A stretch of DNA of 64,000 bases from Herbinix sp. (GTDB lineage Bacteria > Bacillota > Clostridia > Lachnospirales > Lachnospiraceae), in assembly GCA_029239235.1 (NCBI GenBank), contig JAQZBD010000001.1, positions 1 to 64,000 of the forward strand. Direction: 5' to 3'. The translations under genes and the position numbers were made by a program. Below, piece by piece: positions 34,531 to 44,287 of the stretch; the first letter of the stretch is position 1, and the number at the start of each line of letters is the position of its first letter. The notes below the pieces were generated by a model that saw only the letters and a list, made by a program, of their open reading frames with translations, was not told where the DNA came from and did not search any database.

Positions 34531-34662
34531 AGTTCTCTTGAAATAACAGAGAAAATAAGCAATTTTAATCTTTCCTTACGTATTATTTTATGTTATTATA
34601 TTCGATGGATATTTGGCGAAAATATAATTGTCATGTAGAAAACAAACTTAGGAGGTAGAACA

Positions 34663-35292
34663 ATGTCAACCGTAATAACCATGGAGCATCCGTTAATCCA
34701 ACACAAAATCGGAATTATGAGACGCAAAACTACATCAACAAAGGAGTTTCGTGATCTCGTTTCAGAAGTTGCTATGCTAATCTGTTATGAGGCTACCAGA
34801 AAACTTCCCCTTGCTGACATAGAAATAGAGACACCATTAGTGAATACAATTGCAAAAGAAATTGCCGGTAAGAAACTTTGTATCGTTCCAATTCTTCGTG
34901 CAGGTCTTCATATGGCTGATGGTATCTTAAATCTGATCCCCAGCGCAAAGGTTGGTCATATTGGTTTATATCGTAATGAAGAAACACTTGAGCCGGTAGA
35001 ATATTTCTGTAAGCTTCCATCCGATGCTGATGAACGTGAAATCTTTGTTGTTGATCCAATGCTGGCAACCGGAGGCTCTGCTGTAGCAGCAATTGATCTT
35101 CTTAAGAAAAGAGGTATCGGTAAGATTCATTTCCTTTGCCTGATTGCTGCACCAGAAGGTGTAGAACGCTTAACGAAGGCTCACCCTGATGTTGATATCT
35201 ATATTGGAAGTCTTGATGAAAGATTAAACGATAAAGGTTATATTTTACCAGGTCTTGGCGATGCGGGAGACAGAATCTACGGAACAAAATGA
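34663..35292 (+). CDS. upp: Uracil phosphoribosyltransferase
   Basis: The 209-residue protein is full length and typical: [24 protein letters not shown] start, [12 protein letters not shown], the PRPP-binding [11 protein letters not shown], and the C-terminal [15 protein letters not shown]. It salvages uracil to UMP with PRPP. AGGAGG precedes the ATG. It stands alone and ends at a shared bidirectional terminator. Confidence 0.97.
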   Translation: MSTVITMEHPLIQHKIGIMRRKTTSTKEFRDLVSEVAMLICYEATRKLPLADIEIETPLVNTIAKEIAGKKLCIVPILRAGLHMADGILNLIPSAKVGHIGLYRNEETLEPVEYFCKLPSDADEREIFVVDPMLATGGSAVAAIDLLKKRGIGKIHFLCLIAAPEGVERLTKAHPDVDIYIGSLDERLNDKGYILPGLGDAGDRIYGTK

Positions 35293-35379
35293 AAATAAGA
35301 TAATTTTTCAGATTGGTGTTATCAACACCGTTGCAAATAAAACGATGAGCCAACATACCGGTTCATGTATTGCGAATCA

Positions 35380-35442
35380 AAAAAACCCCAGGAATAGTTG
35401 GTTTGATTTTAAATCAAATCATCTGATCCTGGGGTTTTTTTG
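35380..35442. terminator. Bidirectional terminator between upp and galM
   Basis: AAAAAACCCCAGGA pairs with TCCTGGGGTTTTTT, with an inner TTTGATTT/AAATCAAA stem. The A-run and T-run serve both convergent genes. Confidence 0.9.
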
Positions 35443-35446
35443 TAGC

Positions 35447-36505
35447 TTATATCACGGAGAACTTATAAATCGTAACTGAGTCATATTCTTTTCCTGCTTT
35501 TAAAAGGCAGGATGGGAAGCTGCTGATATTGCAGGAATTAGGGAAGTACTGAGTTTCAAAGCAAACAGCATCTCTCTTATTATATACTGCTCCTGCTTTG
35601 CTATCTTCAACGGGAGTCAGGAAGTTTGCTGAATATAGCTGTATGCCCGGCATATCTGTAAATACCTCCAGCTTTCTTCCGCTCTTTTCATCAATCATCT
35701 CAGCAACCTTTTCTACATCAGTGCCGCTGATATCGAGTACATAGTTATGATCATAACCACCGGCAAATACAAGCGGTTCATAGTTAGAATCAATATCCTG
35801 ACCCAGTTTCTTGGCAACTCTGAAGTCCATTGGTGTTCCTGTTACATCTCTAAGTTCACCGGTAGGAATCAATTGCTTGTCCGTTGGAGTAAATTGATTT
35901 GCTTTAATCCAAACCTTATGATCAAGTACGGAACCAGCATTATGACCGGAAAGATTGAAATATGAATGGTTTGTTAAATTCACAATCGTATCACGATCAG
36001 ATACTGCTAAGTATTCAATTACTAATTCATTTGCTTCTGTTAGGCTATAAGTAACTGTAATATCCAGATTACCAGGGAAACCTTGCTCCATATGTGGGCT
36101 TAGTCTTGAAAACTCCACACTCGCAATATCATCATCTTCATAGCTTTCGGTCTCATAAACAAATTTATTATAACCTGTAAAACCACCATGCAGGTTATTA
36201 TCACCATCATTTTTATCTAATTCATATATCTTGCCATTTATTTCGAATTTTGCGCCGCCAATTCGATTCGCATGTCTGCCAATAAAGGAACCAAATCCCG
36301 GTGCATTTTTTTCATAGCCGGCAACCTTATCGTATCCCAAGTTAACATCTGCCATTGTTCCCTTAGAATCAGGAACAATAATACTCACAATATTTGCTCC
36401 ATAATTAGTTAAGGAAACCTTCATTCCATTTCCATTCGTCAAGGTGTATAGGGTTACTCCCTCACCTTGTGCTGTTTTACCAAATGATTTTTGTGTGATC
36501 TTCAT
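35447..36505 (-). CDS. galM: Aldose 1-epimerase
   Basis: The 352-residue protein follows the GalM pattern: NYGANIVSI, NRIGGAKFEINGKIYELD, NLHGG, the catalytic His of NLTNHSYFNLSG, GYDHNY and a late Glu in CFETQYFPNS. It interconverts anomers of galactose or glucose. A GAGGAG site precedes the ATG. No sugar operon is attached to it here. Confidence 0.93.
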   Translation of the reverse strand: MKITQKSFGKTAQGEGVTLYTLTNGNGMKVSLTNYGANIVSIIVPDSKGTMADVNLGYDKVAGYEKNAPGFGSFIGRHANRIGGAKFEINGKIYELDKNDGDNNLHGGFTGYNKFVYETESYEDDDIASVEFSRLSPHMEQGFPGNLDITVTYSLTEANELVIEYLAVSDRDTIVNLTNHSYFNLSGHNAGSVLDHKVWIKANQFTPTDKQLIPTGELRDVTGTPMDFRVAKKLGQDIDSNYEPLVFAGGYDHNYVLDISGTDVEKVAEMIDEKSGRKLEVFTDMPGIQLYSANFLTPVEDSKAGAVYNKRDAVCFETQYFPNSCNISSFPSCLLKAGKEYDSVTIYKFSVI

Positions 36506-36659
36506 CTTCTTACTCCTCGTCCTAAAGATATAAACACTCTTAGTTAATTATTATAACATATTGGCTAAAAATAGCAAATAGTTTATTCTCCGGGATATGA
36601 CAAATGTCCTCAAACCGAGTACAAGAATTTAAGAATTATAACCAATCTGTTTTCCTTGA

Positions 36660-36688
36660 TTGACACAAGAAAATGCCGATGCTATACT
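36660..36688 (+). promoter_or_regulatory. Promoter of the B12-riboswitch transcript
   Basis: TTGACA and TATACT are separated by 17 bp, ~50 bp ahead of the riboswitch. Confidence 0.8.
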
Positions 36689-36734
36689 AAAGATGTAATT
36701 ATATTAGGAATAAGTGGTTAAGCTCACGTATCCT

Positions 36735-36930
36735 CATTTTTATTCGATGCGTCGCAGTTTAACATAATAGGGAAACAGGTTAAAAACCTGTACGGTCTCG
36801 CCGCTGTATTTGGGGAGCTCATTGAGGCAAGAATTATCTTGTTAAAATCACTGGATATTATTTTGAATGAAAGAATAATACCGGGAAGATGCGAAATGAG
36901 TGATGATCCAAGAGTCAGAAAACCTGCTTA
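36735..36930 (+). ncRNA. Cobalamin riboswitch
   Basis: Conserved aptamer pieces occur in order: GGGAAACAGGTTAAAAACCTG, CGGTCTCGCCGCTGTA (B12-box region), then CCGGGAAGATGCGAAATGAG, GATGATCCAAGAGTCAGAAAACCTGC. The order and spacing fit the AdoCbl-type aptamer. An intrinsic terminator follows before the uptake genes. Confidence 0.9.
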
Positions 36931-37010
36931 TTTCTGTACCAGTCATTCCACGAGGATTTGGATATGGGTACAATAAATGATTTAGCTGCATTTGCGGTAT
37001 GATTTTATTG

Positions 37011-37048
37011 TCCTTTTCCTCATTAATACGTGGGTAAAGGATTTTTTT
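37011..37048 (+). terminator. Attenuator terminator of the cobalamin riboswitch
   Basis: TCCTTT pairs with AAAGGA, followed by seven T. It lies between the aptamer and the first gene, so ligand binding probably favours this hairpin. The stem is short. Confidence 0.6.
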
Positions 37049-37083
37049 ATTGTATTTTTATTGCATTTATAAAGGAGGACACT

Positions 37084-37485
37084 ATGAAAAACAACAAATA
37101 TTTCAAACCGATACTTGCGGTTGTTGTATTAGCACTATTGATACTGATTATGGCCTTAGTCTATAACCAATTCAAACCTGAGACTTCAAAAGGTTCCAAA
37201 GAGGTTGTTGTAGAGGTTGTTATACCTGAGGAAGAAACAAAAGAATTTACGTTACATACAGACGCGGAATACTTAAGTCAGGCACTGGAGGAAGAGCAAT
37301 TAGTAAAAGGCTCCGCCGGTGAATATGGTTTATTCATTACAGAAGTGAATGGACGTGTTGCTGATGACTCAAAACAGGAATGGTGGTGCATCACAAAGAA
37401 CGGCGAAGATGTATTTACCGGTGTTGATGCCACTCCTATAGCAAATGGGGAACATTATGAAATCACTCTTACTATCGGCTACTAA
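37084..37485 (+). CDS. DUF4430 (transcobalamin-like) surface protein
   Basis: AAAGGAGG precedes the ATG at 37084 (133 residues); the track start lies in the riboswitch terminator and is not used. An N-terminal membrane anchor or signal (ILAVVVLALLILIMALVY) is followed by a charged linker and a ~70-residue DUF4430 domain (LSQALEEEQLVKGS to the end, with EWWCITKNGEDV). This domain is related to the cobalamin-binding C-domain of transcobalamin and intrinsic factor. Placement under a B12 riboswitch supports capture of cobalamin or a precursor at the surface. Confidence 0.85.
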   Translation: MKNNKYFKPILAVVVLALLILIMALVYNQFKPETSKGSKEVVVEVVIPEEETKEFTLHTDAEYLSQALEEEQLVKGSAGEYGLFITEVNGRVADDSKQEWWCITKNGEDVFTGVDATPIANGEHYEITLTIGY

Positions 37486-37519
37486 AAAAGAAAAGGAATT
37501 TTCAGCAGGGGGTTCTCAG

Positions 37520-38011
37520 ATGAAGGTTAAGGATATCGCTTTGATTGGTATGATGAGCGCAATTATGCTTGCTGCTCAAGTCGGTTTAAGCTTTCTTCCT
37601 AACATTGAACTGGTATCCTTGCTCATTATACTATATACCTTAATCTTTGGCTGGAGAGCACTTTATATTATCTATGTATTTGTGGCAGTAGAAGGTATTT
37701 TATATGGCTTTGGCTTATGGTGGTTTTCTTACCTGTACATCTGGTTCGTGTTATATGTAATCACCAAGGTATTTCATAAGATCCAATCCCCATTTTATTG
37801 GGCTATAATCTCAGGAATCTACGGTTTAAGCTTTGGTGCACTATACTCCATTGTAGTTGTAATTACAAGCGGAATGAATGGAGGTTTAGCTAGTTGGGTG
37901 CAAGGAATTCCCTTTGATATTGCTCATGGCATTGGTAATTTTGCTGTTACTCTTATTTTATTTAAACCTCTCTATTTTATTTTAAGCAAATTAAACCGTC
38001 AAATAACATAA
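37520..38011 (+). CDS. ECF transporter S component (probable cobalamin)
   Basis: AGGGGG lies 9 bp before the ATG at 37520 (163 residues). The protein is almost entirely membrane-embedded, about six segments, with the N-terminal KVKDIALIGMMSAIMLAAQV typical of S components. The S unit binds vitamin and docks on shared EcfA/A'/T modules, which are not in the window. The riboswitch and the DUF4430 neighbour 34 bp upstream make cobalamin the likely substrate. Confidence 0.85.
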   Translation: MKVKDIALIGMMSAIMLAAQVGLSFLPNIELVSLLIILYTLIFGWRALYIIYVFVAVEGILYGFGLWWFSYLYIWFVLYVITKVFHKIQSPFYWAIISGIYGLSFGALYSIVVVITSGMNGGLASWVQGIPFDIAHGIGNFAVTLILFKPLYFILSKLNRQIT

Positions 38012-38035
38012 TTATTTAGAATAATTTGTAAAATT

Positions 38036-38090
38036 TCTCTTAAAAAAAAGGTTATCCTCAATGATTACTCATTAAGGATAACCTTTAATC
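38036..38090. terminator. Bidirectional terminator between ECF gene and csp
   Basis: AAAGGTTATCCT pairs with AGGATAACCTTT around a 15-nt loop, preceded by an A-run and followed by a T-rich tail. Confidence 0.8.
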
Positions 38091-38189
38091 AACTGTTCTA
38101 CACAATACAGCACTATTTCTTTATAAACTCATTTCTATCGAAAACAAAATTTATAGTATAGAAAAGGTACACTGTAATCCCAACATTGA

Positions 38190-38390
38190 TTATAATTTTG
38201 TTACGTTAGTTGCCTGAGGACCCTTAGCTCCTTGAACTACTTCGAAAGCAACAGCTTGGCCTTCTTCTAAAGATTTGAAACCATCCATATTAAGACCACT
38301 GTAATGTACGAATACATCGTTACCCTGCTCATCAGAGATAAAACCGAATCCTTTTTGATTGTTGAACCACTTTACTGTACCTTTGTTCAT
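38190..38390 (-). CDS. Cold-shock protein
   Basis: The 66-residue protein starts at the ATG at 38390 behind GGAGG (track start too early). RNA-binding motifs KGFGFI and DVFVHYS are intact. Csp proteins bind single-stranded RNA as chaperones. The separate ~190-bp upstream stretch could hold a regulated 5' leader. No paralogue is seen in the window. Confidence 0.96.
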   Translation of the reverse strand: MNKGTVKWFNNQKGFGFISDEQGNDVFVHYSGLNMDGFKSLEEGQAVAFEVVQGAKGPQATNVTKL

Positions 38391-38571
38391 GTAAAAATTC
38401 CTCCAAATATAAATATTATCTAGTCGCCGATAATCTCGCCAACATCCTAATTTTAACACTTATTTCTAGTCCTGTCAAATATTATTTGTCGACATAATGC
38501 TATATCGATAGTGTGTTTTTTCAAAACTGTTTGTACATTTATCATAAAATTATTTCTTCTATCAATTAATA

Positions 38572-38847
38572 TCATTTCCATACAAACCCAAATAATCGAA
38601 GGATAATTACTAAGTAAAGAAGGGCTGCCACCGGTAACCACAACACAAATTTCTTATGCTTAGTCTTATGATGGAAGACATACATACCAAGGAGCGATCC
38701 TATGCCTCCTCCCAGAAATGCTATGGCAAAAAGAGTTTTTTCAGGAATACGCCAAGCTCTTTGCTTTGCCTTTCTCTTATCAATACCCATAACAGCAAAT
38801 CCAAGAAGAGTCATAAAGCTAAGATAACCATAAATACTATCTATCAT
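38572..38847 (-). CDS. DUF1294 small membrane protein
   Basis: This 91-residue protein has hydrophobic segments and the DUF1294 signature FLGGGIGSLLGMYVFHHKTKHKKF. The function is unknown. The ATG at 38847 overlaps the aspS stop by one base (TAATG) and has GGAA 6 bp upstream, so coupled translation with aspS is likely. The track's ATG four codons earlier lacks a ribosome site. Confidence 0.85.
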   Translation of the reverse strand: MIDSIYGYLSFMTLLGFAVMGIDKRKAKQRAWRIPEKTLFAIAFLGGGIGSLLGMYVFHHKTKHKKFVLWLPVAALLYLVIILRLFGFVWK

Positions 38848-40652
38848 TATTTGTTCCATATATAATTCTGATCAATCGTAAGACCAATCTCTAATTCCTT
38901 TAACTGCTTATCTTCTACCAGATTAGGAGCCTCTGACATAAGACAGGAAGCATCCTTCACCTTAGGGAAGGCAATTACGTCACGGATACTGTCTTCCTTT
39001 GCCATAAGCATAATGAGACGATCCAATCCATAAGCAAGACCTGCATGAGGAGGTACCCCATATTTGAAAGCATTTAATAAGAAGCCGAACTGCTCGTAGG
39101 CTCTTTCTTTGGTGAAACCAAGAACCTCAAACATCTTTTCCTGTACATCATTCTGGTAGATTCTCACGGAACCACCACCAATTTCAGTACCATTTAAGGT
39201 GATGTCATAAGCCTTCGCTCTAACCTTACCCGGATCTGTATCAAGTAAATGAAGATCTTCGTCCATTGGCATTGTAAATGGATGATGCTTTGCAGTATAA
39301 CGATTTTCTTCCTTAGAATATTCCAACAGCGGGAATTCTGTGATCCAAAGGAACTTATATTCATCCTTAAGAAGAAGTCCCAGGTTCTTAGCTATCTCAA
39401 TACGAAGAGCACCAAGAGCTGCAAATACTACATCATCTTCATCTGCCGCAAATAATAGTAAGTCTCCCGGCTTGCCGCTCATCGCTTCCACGAGTGCTTT
39501 TAATTCTTCTTCGGTTAAGAATTTTGCAAAGGAGGATTTGTAGGAGCCATCTGCTTCAATCGCCAGGTAAGCCAGGCCCTTTGCACCGTAATCCTTCACA
39601 AAGCTTACAAGAGCATCAATCTTCTTACGAGGCATATCTCCCTGACCTTCGGCATTAATTCCACGAACGGAGCCGCCATTGCCAAGCGCTCCTGTAAATA
39701 CGCTGAATCCACAGTCCTTCACAACCTCGGATACATTCTTTAATTCAAATCCAAAACGAACGTCCGGCTTGTCCGAACCAAAACGCTCCATAGCCTCAGC
39801 ATAGGTCATTCTCTGAATTGGCAACGGAACATCAATTCCGATGGCCTCTTCAAACATCTTCTTCAGTAAACGTTCATTCACATCCAGAACATCTTCCACA
39901 TCCACAAAGGAAAGCTCCATGTCAATCTGAGTGAATTCCGGCTGTCTGTCAGCACGAAGATCCTCATCACGGAAGCATTTTACAATCTGGAAGTAACGGT
40001 CATAGCCGGATACCATTAATAATTGTTTAAAGATCTGAGGAGATTGAGGTAAGGCATAGAAATTACCGGGATGCACACGGCTAGGTACCAGATAATCTCT
40101 TGCTCCTTCCGGTGTGCTCTTGGTTAATACCGGTGTTTCTATCTCCAGGAAGCCTTCTTCCGCCAGGAACTGACGGGTAACTGTCGCCACCTTACTACGC
40201 AGTATCATATTCTTCTGTATATCCGGTCTTCTTAAATCCAAATAACGATACTTTAATCTTAAATCTTCCTTCGTCTTTGATTCCTCTTCAATTGGGAAAG
40301 GAGGTGTCTCTGCTTCAGACAGCACGCGAAGCTCTGTTGCTCTAATCTCAATGTCACCGGTAGCTAAATTCTCGTTGATTCCACCGGAACGAGCCTCCAC
40401 CTTACCAACAACTGCAATAACAAATTCACTTCTGATTTTTTCCGCTTTTGCAAAGTTTTCTGCTCCGCAATCGCTTTCTTCAAATATTATCTGTAAAAGA
40501 CCAGAACGATCTCTTAAATCGATGAAGATAATTCCGCCTTTATTTCTATATTTTTGCACCCATCCCATTACAGTAACGGTCTCGCCAACGTTTTTGTTGG
40601 TAACCTCTGTACATCTGTGGCTTCTCTGCAAGCCTTTCATTGCTTCTGCCAT
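38847..40652 (-). CDS. aspS: Aspartyl-tRNA synthetase
   Basis: AAGGAG precedes the ATG at 40652 (601 residues). It has the OB-fold anticodon domain (VMGWVQKYRNKGGIIFIDLRDRSG), the class II core with motif 2 (FRDEDLRADRQPEFTQID), the bacterial GAD insert (~residues 280-420), and motif 3 (GLAYGLDRLIMLM). It charges tRNA-Asp. Full length for bacterial AspRS. It sits in a conserved block with hisS. Confidence 0.97.
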   Translation of the reverse strand: MAEAMKGLQRSHRCTEVTNKNVGETVTVMGWVQKYRNKGGIIFIDLRDRSGLLQIIFEESDCGAENFAKAEKIRSEFVIAVVGKVEARSGGINENLATGDIEIRATELRVLSEAETPPFPIEEESKTKEDLRLKYRYLDLRRPDIQKNMILRSKVATVTRQFLAEEGFLEIETPVLTKSTPEGARDYLVPSRVHPGNFYALPQSPQIFKQLLMVSGYDRYFQIVKCFRDEDLRADRQPEFTQIDMELSFVDVEDVLDVNERLLKKMFEEAIGIDVPLPIQRMTYAEAMERFGSDKPDVRFGFELKNVSEVVKDCGFSVFTGALGNGGSVRGINAEGQGDMPRKKIDALVSFVKDYGAKGLAYLAIEADGSYKSSFAKFLTEEELKALVEAMSGKPGDLLLFAADEDDVVFAALGALRIEIAKNLGLLLKDEYKFLWITEFPLLEYSKEENRYTAKHHPFTMPMDEDLHLLDTDPGKVRAKAYDITLNGTEIGGGSVRIYQNDVQEKMFEVLGFTKERAYEQFGFLLNAFKYGVPPHAGLAYGLDRLIMLMAKEDSIRDVIAFPKVKDASCLMSEAPNLVEDKQLKELEIGLTIDQNYIWNK

Positions 40653-40782
40653 TTCTTTCAATCTCCTTCATCTCACAGCCTTTGACATCTAATGCCAAGA
40701 CCTTATTAACGCAACTATTTTAATGCATTTTTACCTGGATGTCTATAAGATTATGCTGAATCATATCTTTCAATAATTCACG

Positions 40783-41088
40783 CTAATCTACCACAAAATC
40801 AATGCATTTACGGTTGCAGGTAATTGGTTTTACATAATTCGTACCAACTCTGACATGCTCCGGGTGTACAATATATCCTTTTAAAGCTTCCTCATCTACG
40901 AATACGCTGTCCAATACCAACTCAGAATCTGAGGTTGAAAGCTGATTTAAATATACATTAATTGATACAATACCGGGTATTAAATCCTTTAAGCTCTCCA
41001 GTTCCTGCTTCATCTGTGCTGACTTAGCCTCTCGTTCCTCCGCAGAAAGATGTTCAGCAAAATTCCATGCCACAAAATGTCTTACCAT
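40783..41088 (-). CDS. Dabb-family (stress-responsive A/B barrel) protein
   Basis: The AAGGAGG lies inside the track's first codons, 8 bp before the ATG at 41088 (101 residues). The Dabb pattern is visible: MVRHFVAWNFAEHLSAEER, LKDLIPGIVSINVYLN, DLVLDSVF-like strand and YIVHPEHVRV. These small dimeric barrels are of mixed or unknown function. It is placed between hisS and aspS on the same strand. Confidence 0.85.
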   Translation of the reverse strand: MVRHFVAWNFAEHLSAEEREAKSAQMKQELESLKDLIPGIVSINVYLNQLSTSDSELVLDSVFVDEEALKGYIVHPEHVRVGTNYVKPITCNRKCIDFVVD

Positions 41089-41247
41089 AGTAATAGCCTC
41101 CTTATCCATATTGATACTAATGAAAATAACCTAGCTTTTTTAATATTCTAATTTACTTTTACTTAGCGTTTTTTCGCTTCAACTTAATATTTTTTGCTTT
41201 TCTTTCATTATTTACATTTCATTTCTCTTATTTCCTCTGACAAGGAT

Positions 41248-42492
41248 TTATAAGAAAAATTCAGCTATTTTATCCAGTGCTACCTCTGTCTGTTCACCGG
41301 TTTCCATATTCTTAATATTAGCCTTATTATTACTTAACTCATCTGCACCGATAATGACTGTGTTCTTTGCTCCGATTTTATTCGCGTACTTCATCTGAGC
41401 CTTAACACTTCGATCCATATAATCTGTTTCAACGATTACGCCAGAACTACGAAGCTTTTGTACCAGTTTGAAAGCCTCCGCCTTAGCATCCTGTCCTAAG
41501 ATTCCTACGTAGAGTGCCACGGAAGGTTCCGCCTCCAGTTCAACTCCCTCTACAGCCAACTCGTTGATAATTCGCTCGATACCAAAGCCAAAGCCTACAG
41601 CCGGGATATCCTGCTTCTCATCAACCTCATGAATGAGATTATCATATCTTCCGCCGCCGCATAAAGTAAAGCCATCAGCATTTACGAATTCAAATACTGT
41701 TTTGGTATAGTAATCAAGACCTCTAACAATTCCGGTATCCACCTCGAAAGGAATTTCAAGCTCTGTTAACAAGCGCTGCAGCTCCTCGAAGTGATTTTTA
41801 CATTCTTCATCCAGATACTCTATGGTTCTGGGCGCATCCTTTACAATCACCTTACAGGATGGCACCTTACAGTCGATTACTCGCAGGGGGTTTTTCAGCA
41901 TACGTTCACGACAGGTCGGACATAACTCTGATTCATGCTGTTTTAAATAAGCCAGTAATGCTTCATTATAAGTCTTACGGCAATTACCGCAGCCGATACT
42001 GTTAATATGAAGCTTGGCACCCTTCATGCCTAATTCTTTCATGAATTCCGTCAGTAAGGTGATTAGCTCAACCTCAGCCAGGGGGCTTGCTGAACCAAAG
42101 AACTCGATACCAAACTGGTGATGCTGACGCAAACGTCCGCTTTGAGGATTCTCATATCGAAATGCCTGGGTAAAATAAAACAACTTTGTTGGCTGGGTTT
42201 CTGCAAATAAACCATTTTCCAGAAAGGCTCTTACAGCCCCCGCTGTACCCTCCGGCTTTAAGGTAATACTGCGATTTCCTTTATCGTCAAAGGTATACAT
42301 CTCCTTTTGAACAACGTCCGTAGTCTCACCTACACCTCTTTGAAAAAGAACTGTATGCTCAAATGCAGGGGTAATGATTTCTTTCACGTTATAAGCCTTA
42401 CATATTTTACGCGCAATACCTTCGATAATTGTTCGTTTATGCATATTGGAACCATACCAGTCCTGGGTTCCCTTCGGTCTTTGTGTAATCAT
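41248..42492 (-). CDS. hisS: Histidyl-tRNA synthetase
   Basis: The 414-residue class II synthetase has motif 1 around [20 protein letters not shown], motif 2 [18 protein letters not shown], the histidine-specific [13 protein letters not shown] and GGGRYDNL, and a C-terminal anticodon-binding domain. The short length is normal for Firmicutes HisRS. GAGGACG precedes the ATG. Confidence 0.97.
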   Translation of the reverse strand: MITQRPKGTQDWYGSNMHKRTIIEGIARKICKAYNVKEIITPAFEHTVLFQRGVGETTDVVQKEMYTFDDKGNRSITLKPEGTAGAVRAFLENGLFAETQPTKLFYFTQAFRYENPQSGRLRQHHQFGIEFFGSASPLAEVELITLLTEFMKELGMKGAKLHINSIGCGNCRKTYNEALLAYLKQHESELCPTCRERMLKNPLRVIDCKVPSCKVIVKDAPRTIEYLDEECKNHFEELQRLLTELEIPFEVDTGIVRGLDYYTKTVFEFVNADGFTLCGGGRYDNLIHEVDEKQDIPAVGFGFGIERIINELAVEGVELEAEPSVALYVGILGQDAKAEAFKLVQKLRSSGVIVETDYMDRSVKAQMKYANKIGAKNTVIIGADELSNNKANIKNMETGEQTEVALDKIAEFFL

Positions 42493-42544
42493 GTTCGTCC
42501 TCCGTTCTAACTAAACTATTCTATCGTTTTATCATAATACCTGT

Positions 42545-44062
42545 TTAATTCCATAAATCATTTCGAGCAATAAAATCCTGCTTTCTAGCTATCATTTCAT
42601 CAATGCGGTTGATGTAATCTGTTACACTTTTTACATTGTCCACCCGTTCCAGCCGATTCTCCTTATGGAAAACAAATTTAGACATCCCTCCTGCTCCAAG
42701 GGCTAGGATTGTCTGCTTTTCCTCCATAATTAATATATTATAAAGCCCTTCTTTACCGAATCTGGAATAGCCGATATTCTCAAGATTATCAGCCATATTC
42801 TTTTGCCGGTAAAGATAATAGGGTAGATAGCTGTTATCTTCTGCAAAATCCATTACATGCTCTAGCATCTTCGGCACTTCTGAGGCTTTCAGCTCCATGT
42901 AATTATCCTTCTCAAGATTCAATCTCGCCGCACGTTTAATCGCTAACGTATGAACTGTGAGACTTTCCGGATTCATTTCTTTAATCTGTCTTAAAGTATC
43001 CTCCACATCCTCCGGAGCTTCTCCCGGTAAGCCGATGATAATATCCATATTAATATTATGATGTCCGGTTTCACGTGCTATACGAAAAGCTTCTTTAATA
43101 TCTTCTATGGTATGACATCTTCCAATCAAATCCAAGGTTCTTTGCTGCATGCTTTGCGGATTAATACTAATTCGATCCACTCCCCATTTTTTTAATACCA
43201 AAAGCTTCTCAGGGGTAATGCTGTCAGGTCGTCCCGCTTCCACACAGAACTCTTTTACATGTGAAAAATCAAAATGCTCCTTCACTTTGCCAATGATTCG
43301 ATCCAGCTGCTCTGCACTTAGTGTTGTGGGTGTTCCACCACCAAAGTAAATGCAAGCCAGCTTCTTATCCGGGAAGCAGGTGGAAGCATATACCAGTTCC
43401 TTCTCTAACGCCTCCAGATAATCCTCTACTAAATTAGAAAAACGTGCTATAGAATATGAGGTAAAGGAACAATATAAACAGGTGGTCGGACAGAAGGGAA
43501 TACCAATGTAAAGGCTATAGCCCTTTTGATAATCCATCTCCTGAAGGAGTACCAGCTCCCTTTTTGCAATCTGTATGCTCATATCTACCTTTTCCCTGGA
43601 ACAAAGATATTCTTTATCCATATGAGCCCTAATGTCTTCCTCCGAAACCTCCTGCTCCAGCATCTCATAAACCAGCTTTGTTGGTCGAATCCCCGTAAGA
43701 ATCCCCCAAGGAAGCTCTCGTTCTACAAGCCGCGATAGTACTTGGTACAGACCACGCTTGATCGTATTCTTATACCCTGCCTTCGTCAACGAATTAAGGG
43801 AGCCGATTATTTTCGTCTCCTGCCAATCCAATTGATTCCCAACCCGCAGAAGGACATACTCTTCAAATAACTCAATCTCAACGGTAAGTCCTTTATCAAC
43901 TTGAACTCCAACATTCTCTTGCTGAGGAAGCAGATCTTCCTGCTGTTGTCCGATAAACTCCTCCGAAGAAAATACCTTGATAGTCTCCTCAGGATAAAAA
44001 GCTTTCACCAGTGGATAAAAATCGTTCTCGTAAGCCTTATCGGATAAAATAATATTAATCAT
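42545..44062 (-). CDS. hemZ: HemZ-like radical SAM coproporphyrinogen-dehydrogenase family protein
   Basis: The 505-residue protein has an ~160-residue N-terminal domain typical of HemZ, then a HemN-type radical SAM core: YIGIPFCPTTCLYCSFTSY, FGGGTPTTLS and NMDIIIGLPGE. The family name comes from Bacillus subtilis HemZ. Many HemN-like proteins have other roles, so heme synthesis is not assured. Palindromic element copy 2 lies between it and the upstream MBL gene. Confidence 0.85.
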   Translation of the reverse strand: MINIILSDKAYENDFYPLVKAFYPEETIKVFSSEEFIGQQQEDLLPQQENVGVQVDKGLTVEIELFEEYVLLRVGNQLDWQETKIIGSLNSLTKAGYKNTIKRGLYQVLSRLVERELPWGILTGIRPTKLVYEMLEQEVSEEDIRAHMDKEYLCSREKVDMSIQIAKRELVLLQEMDYQKGYSLYIGIPFCPTTCLYCSFTSYSIARFSNLVEDYLEALEKELVYASTCFPDKKLACIYFGGGTPTTLSAEQLDRIIGKVKEHFDFSHVKEFCVEAGRPDSITPEKLLVLKKWGVDRISINPQSMQQRTLDLIGRCHTIEDIKEAFRIARETGHHNINMDIIIGLPGEAPEDVEDTLRQIKEMNPESLTVHTLAIKRAARLNLEKDNYMELKASEVPKMLEHVMDFAEDNSYLPYYLYRQKNMADNLENIGYSRFGKEGLYNILIMEEKQTILALGAGGMSKFVFHKENRLERVDNVKSVTDYINRIDEMIARKQDFIARNDLWN

Positions 44063-44126
44063 ATCAATCTCACTTCCTACAAACTATATAAGATTCATAT
44101 GTCAAGAATCTCAATAATACTACAGC

Positions 44127-44246
44127 GATGAATCAGTGTGTATATGTATTCAGATGGCGCAGACCGGCATCTTGTGATTGCCTGCATTTGGCAAGCACAG
44201 GATGGTAAGGCAAGTCCAGATGAATGCATATACACACTGATTCATC
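44127..44246. repeat. Palindromic element, copy 2 (26-bp stem with one G-T pair)
   Basis: The 26-nt left arm (44127-44152, GATGAATCAGTGTG...) pairs with 44221-44246 with one T-G wobble. Arm sequence differs from copies 1 and 3 at many positions on both sides, yet pairing is kept. Interior CAGACCGG and GTGATTGCCTGCA are shared, and the inner hairpin changes to TGTG/CACA plus TTGCC/GGCAA. Confidence 0.9.
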
Positions 44247-44287
44247 TCACTACATAAACCTAAGTTAAACATGAATCCTATAACCCA

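Larger units (their letters stand above)
33692..34662. other. Long non-coding region upstream of upp
   Basis: About 970 bp without a convincing ORF. It contains a GC-rich stem-loop, a perfect small terminator and an ~8-copy degenerate repeat, annotated separately. The AT-rich remainder shows nothing I can name. The terminator on the plus strand implies a short transcript ends here. Confidence 0.6.

Noticed and set aside
37030-37083. Upstream start of the DUF4430 ORF (MGKGFFYCIF...)
   Set aside because: It lies within the riboswitch terminator; the ATG at 37084 has AAAGGAGG and begins a proper membrane anchor.
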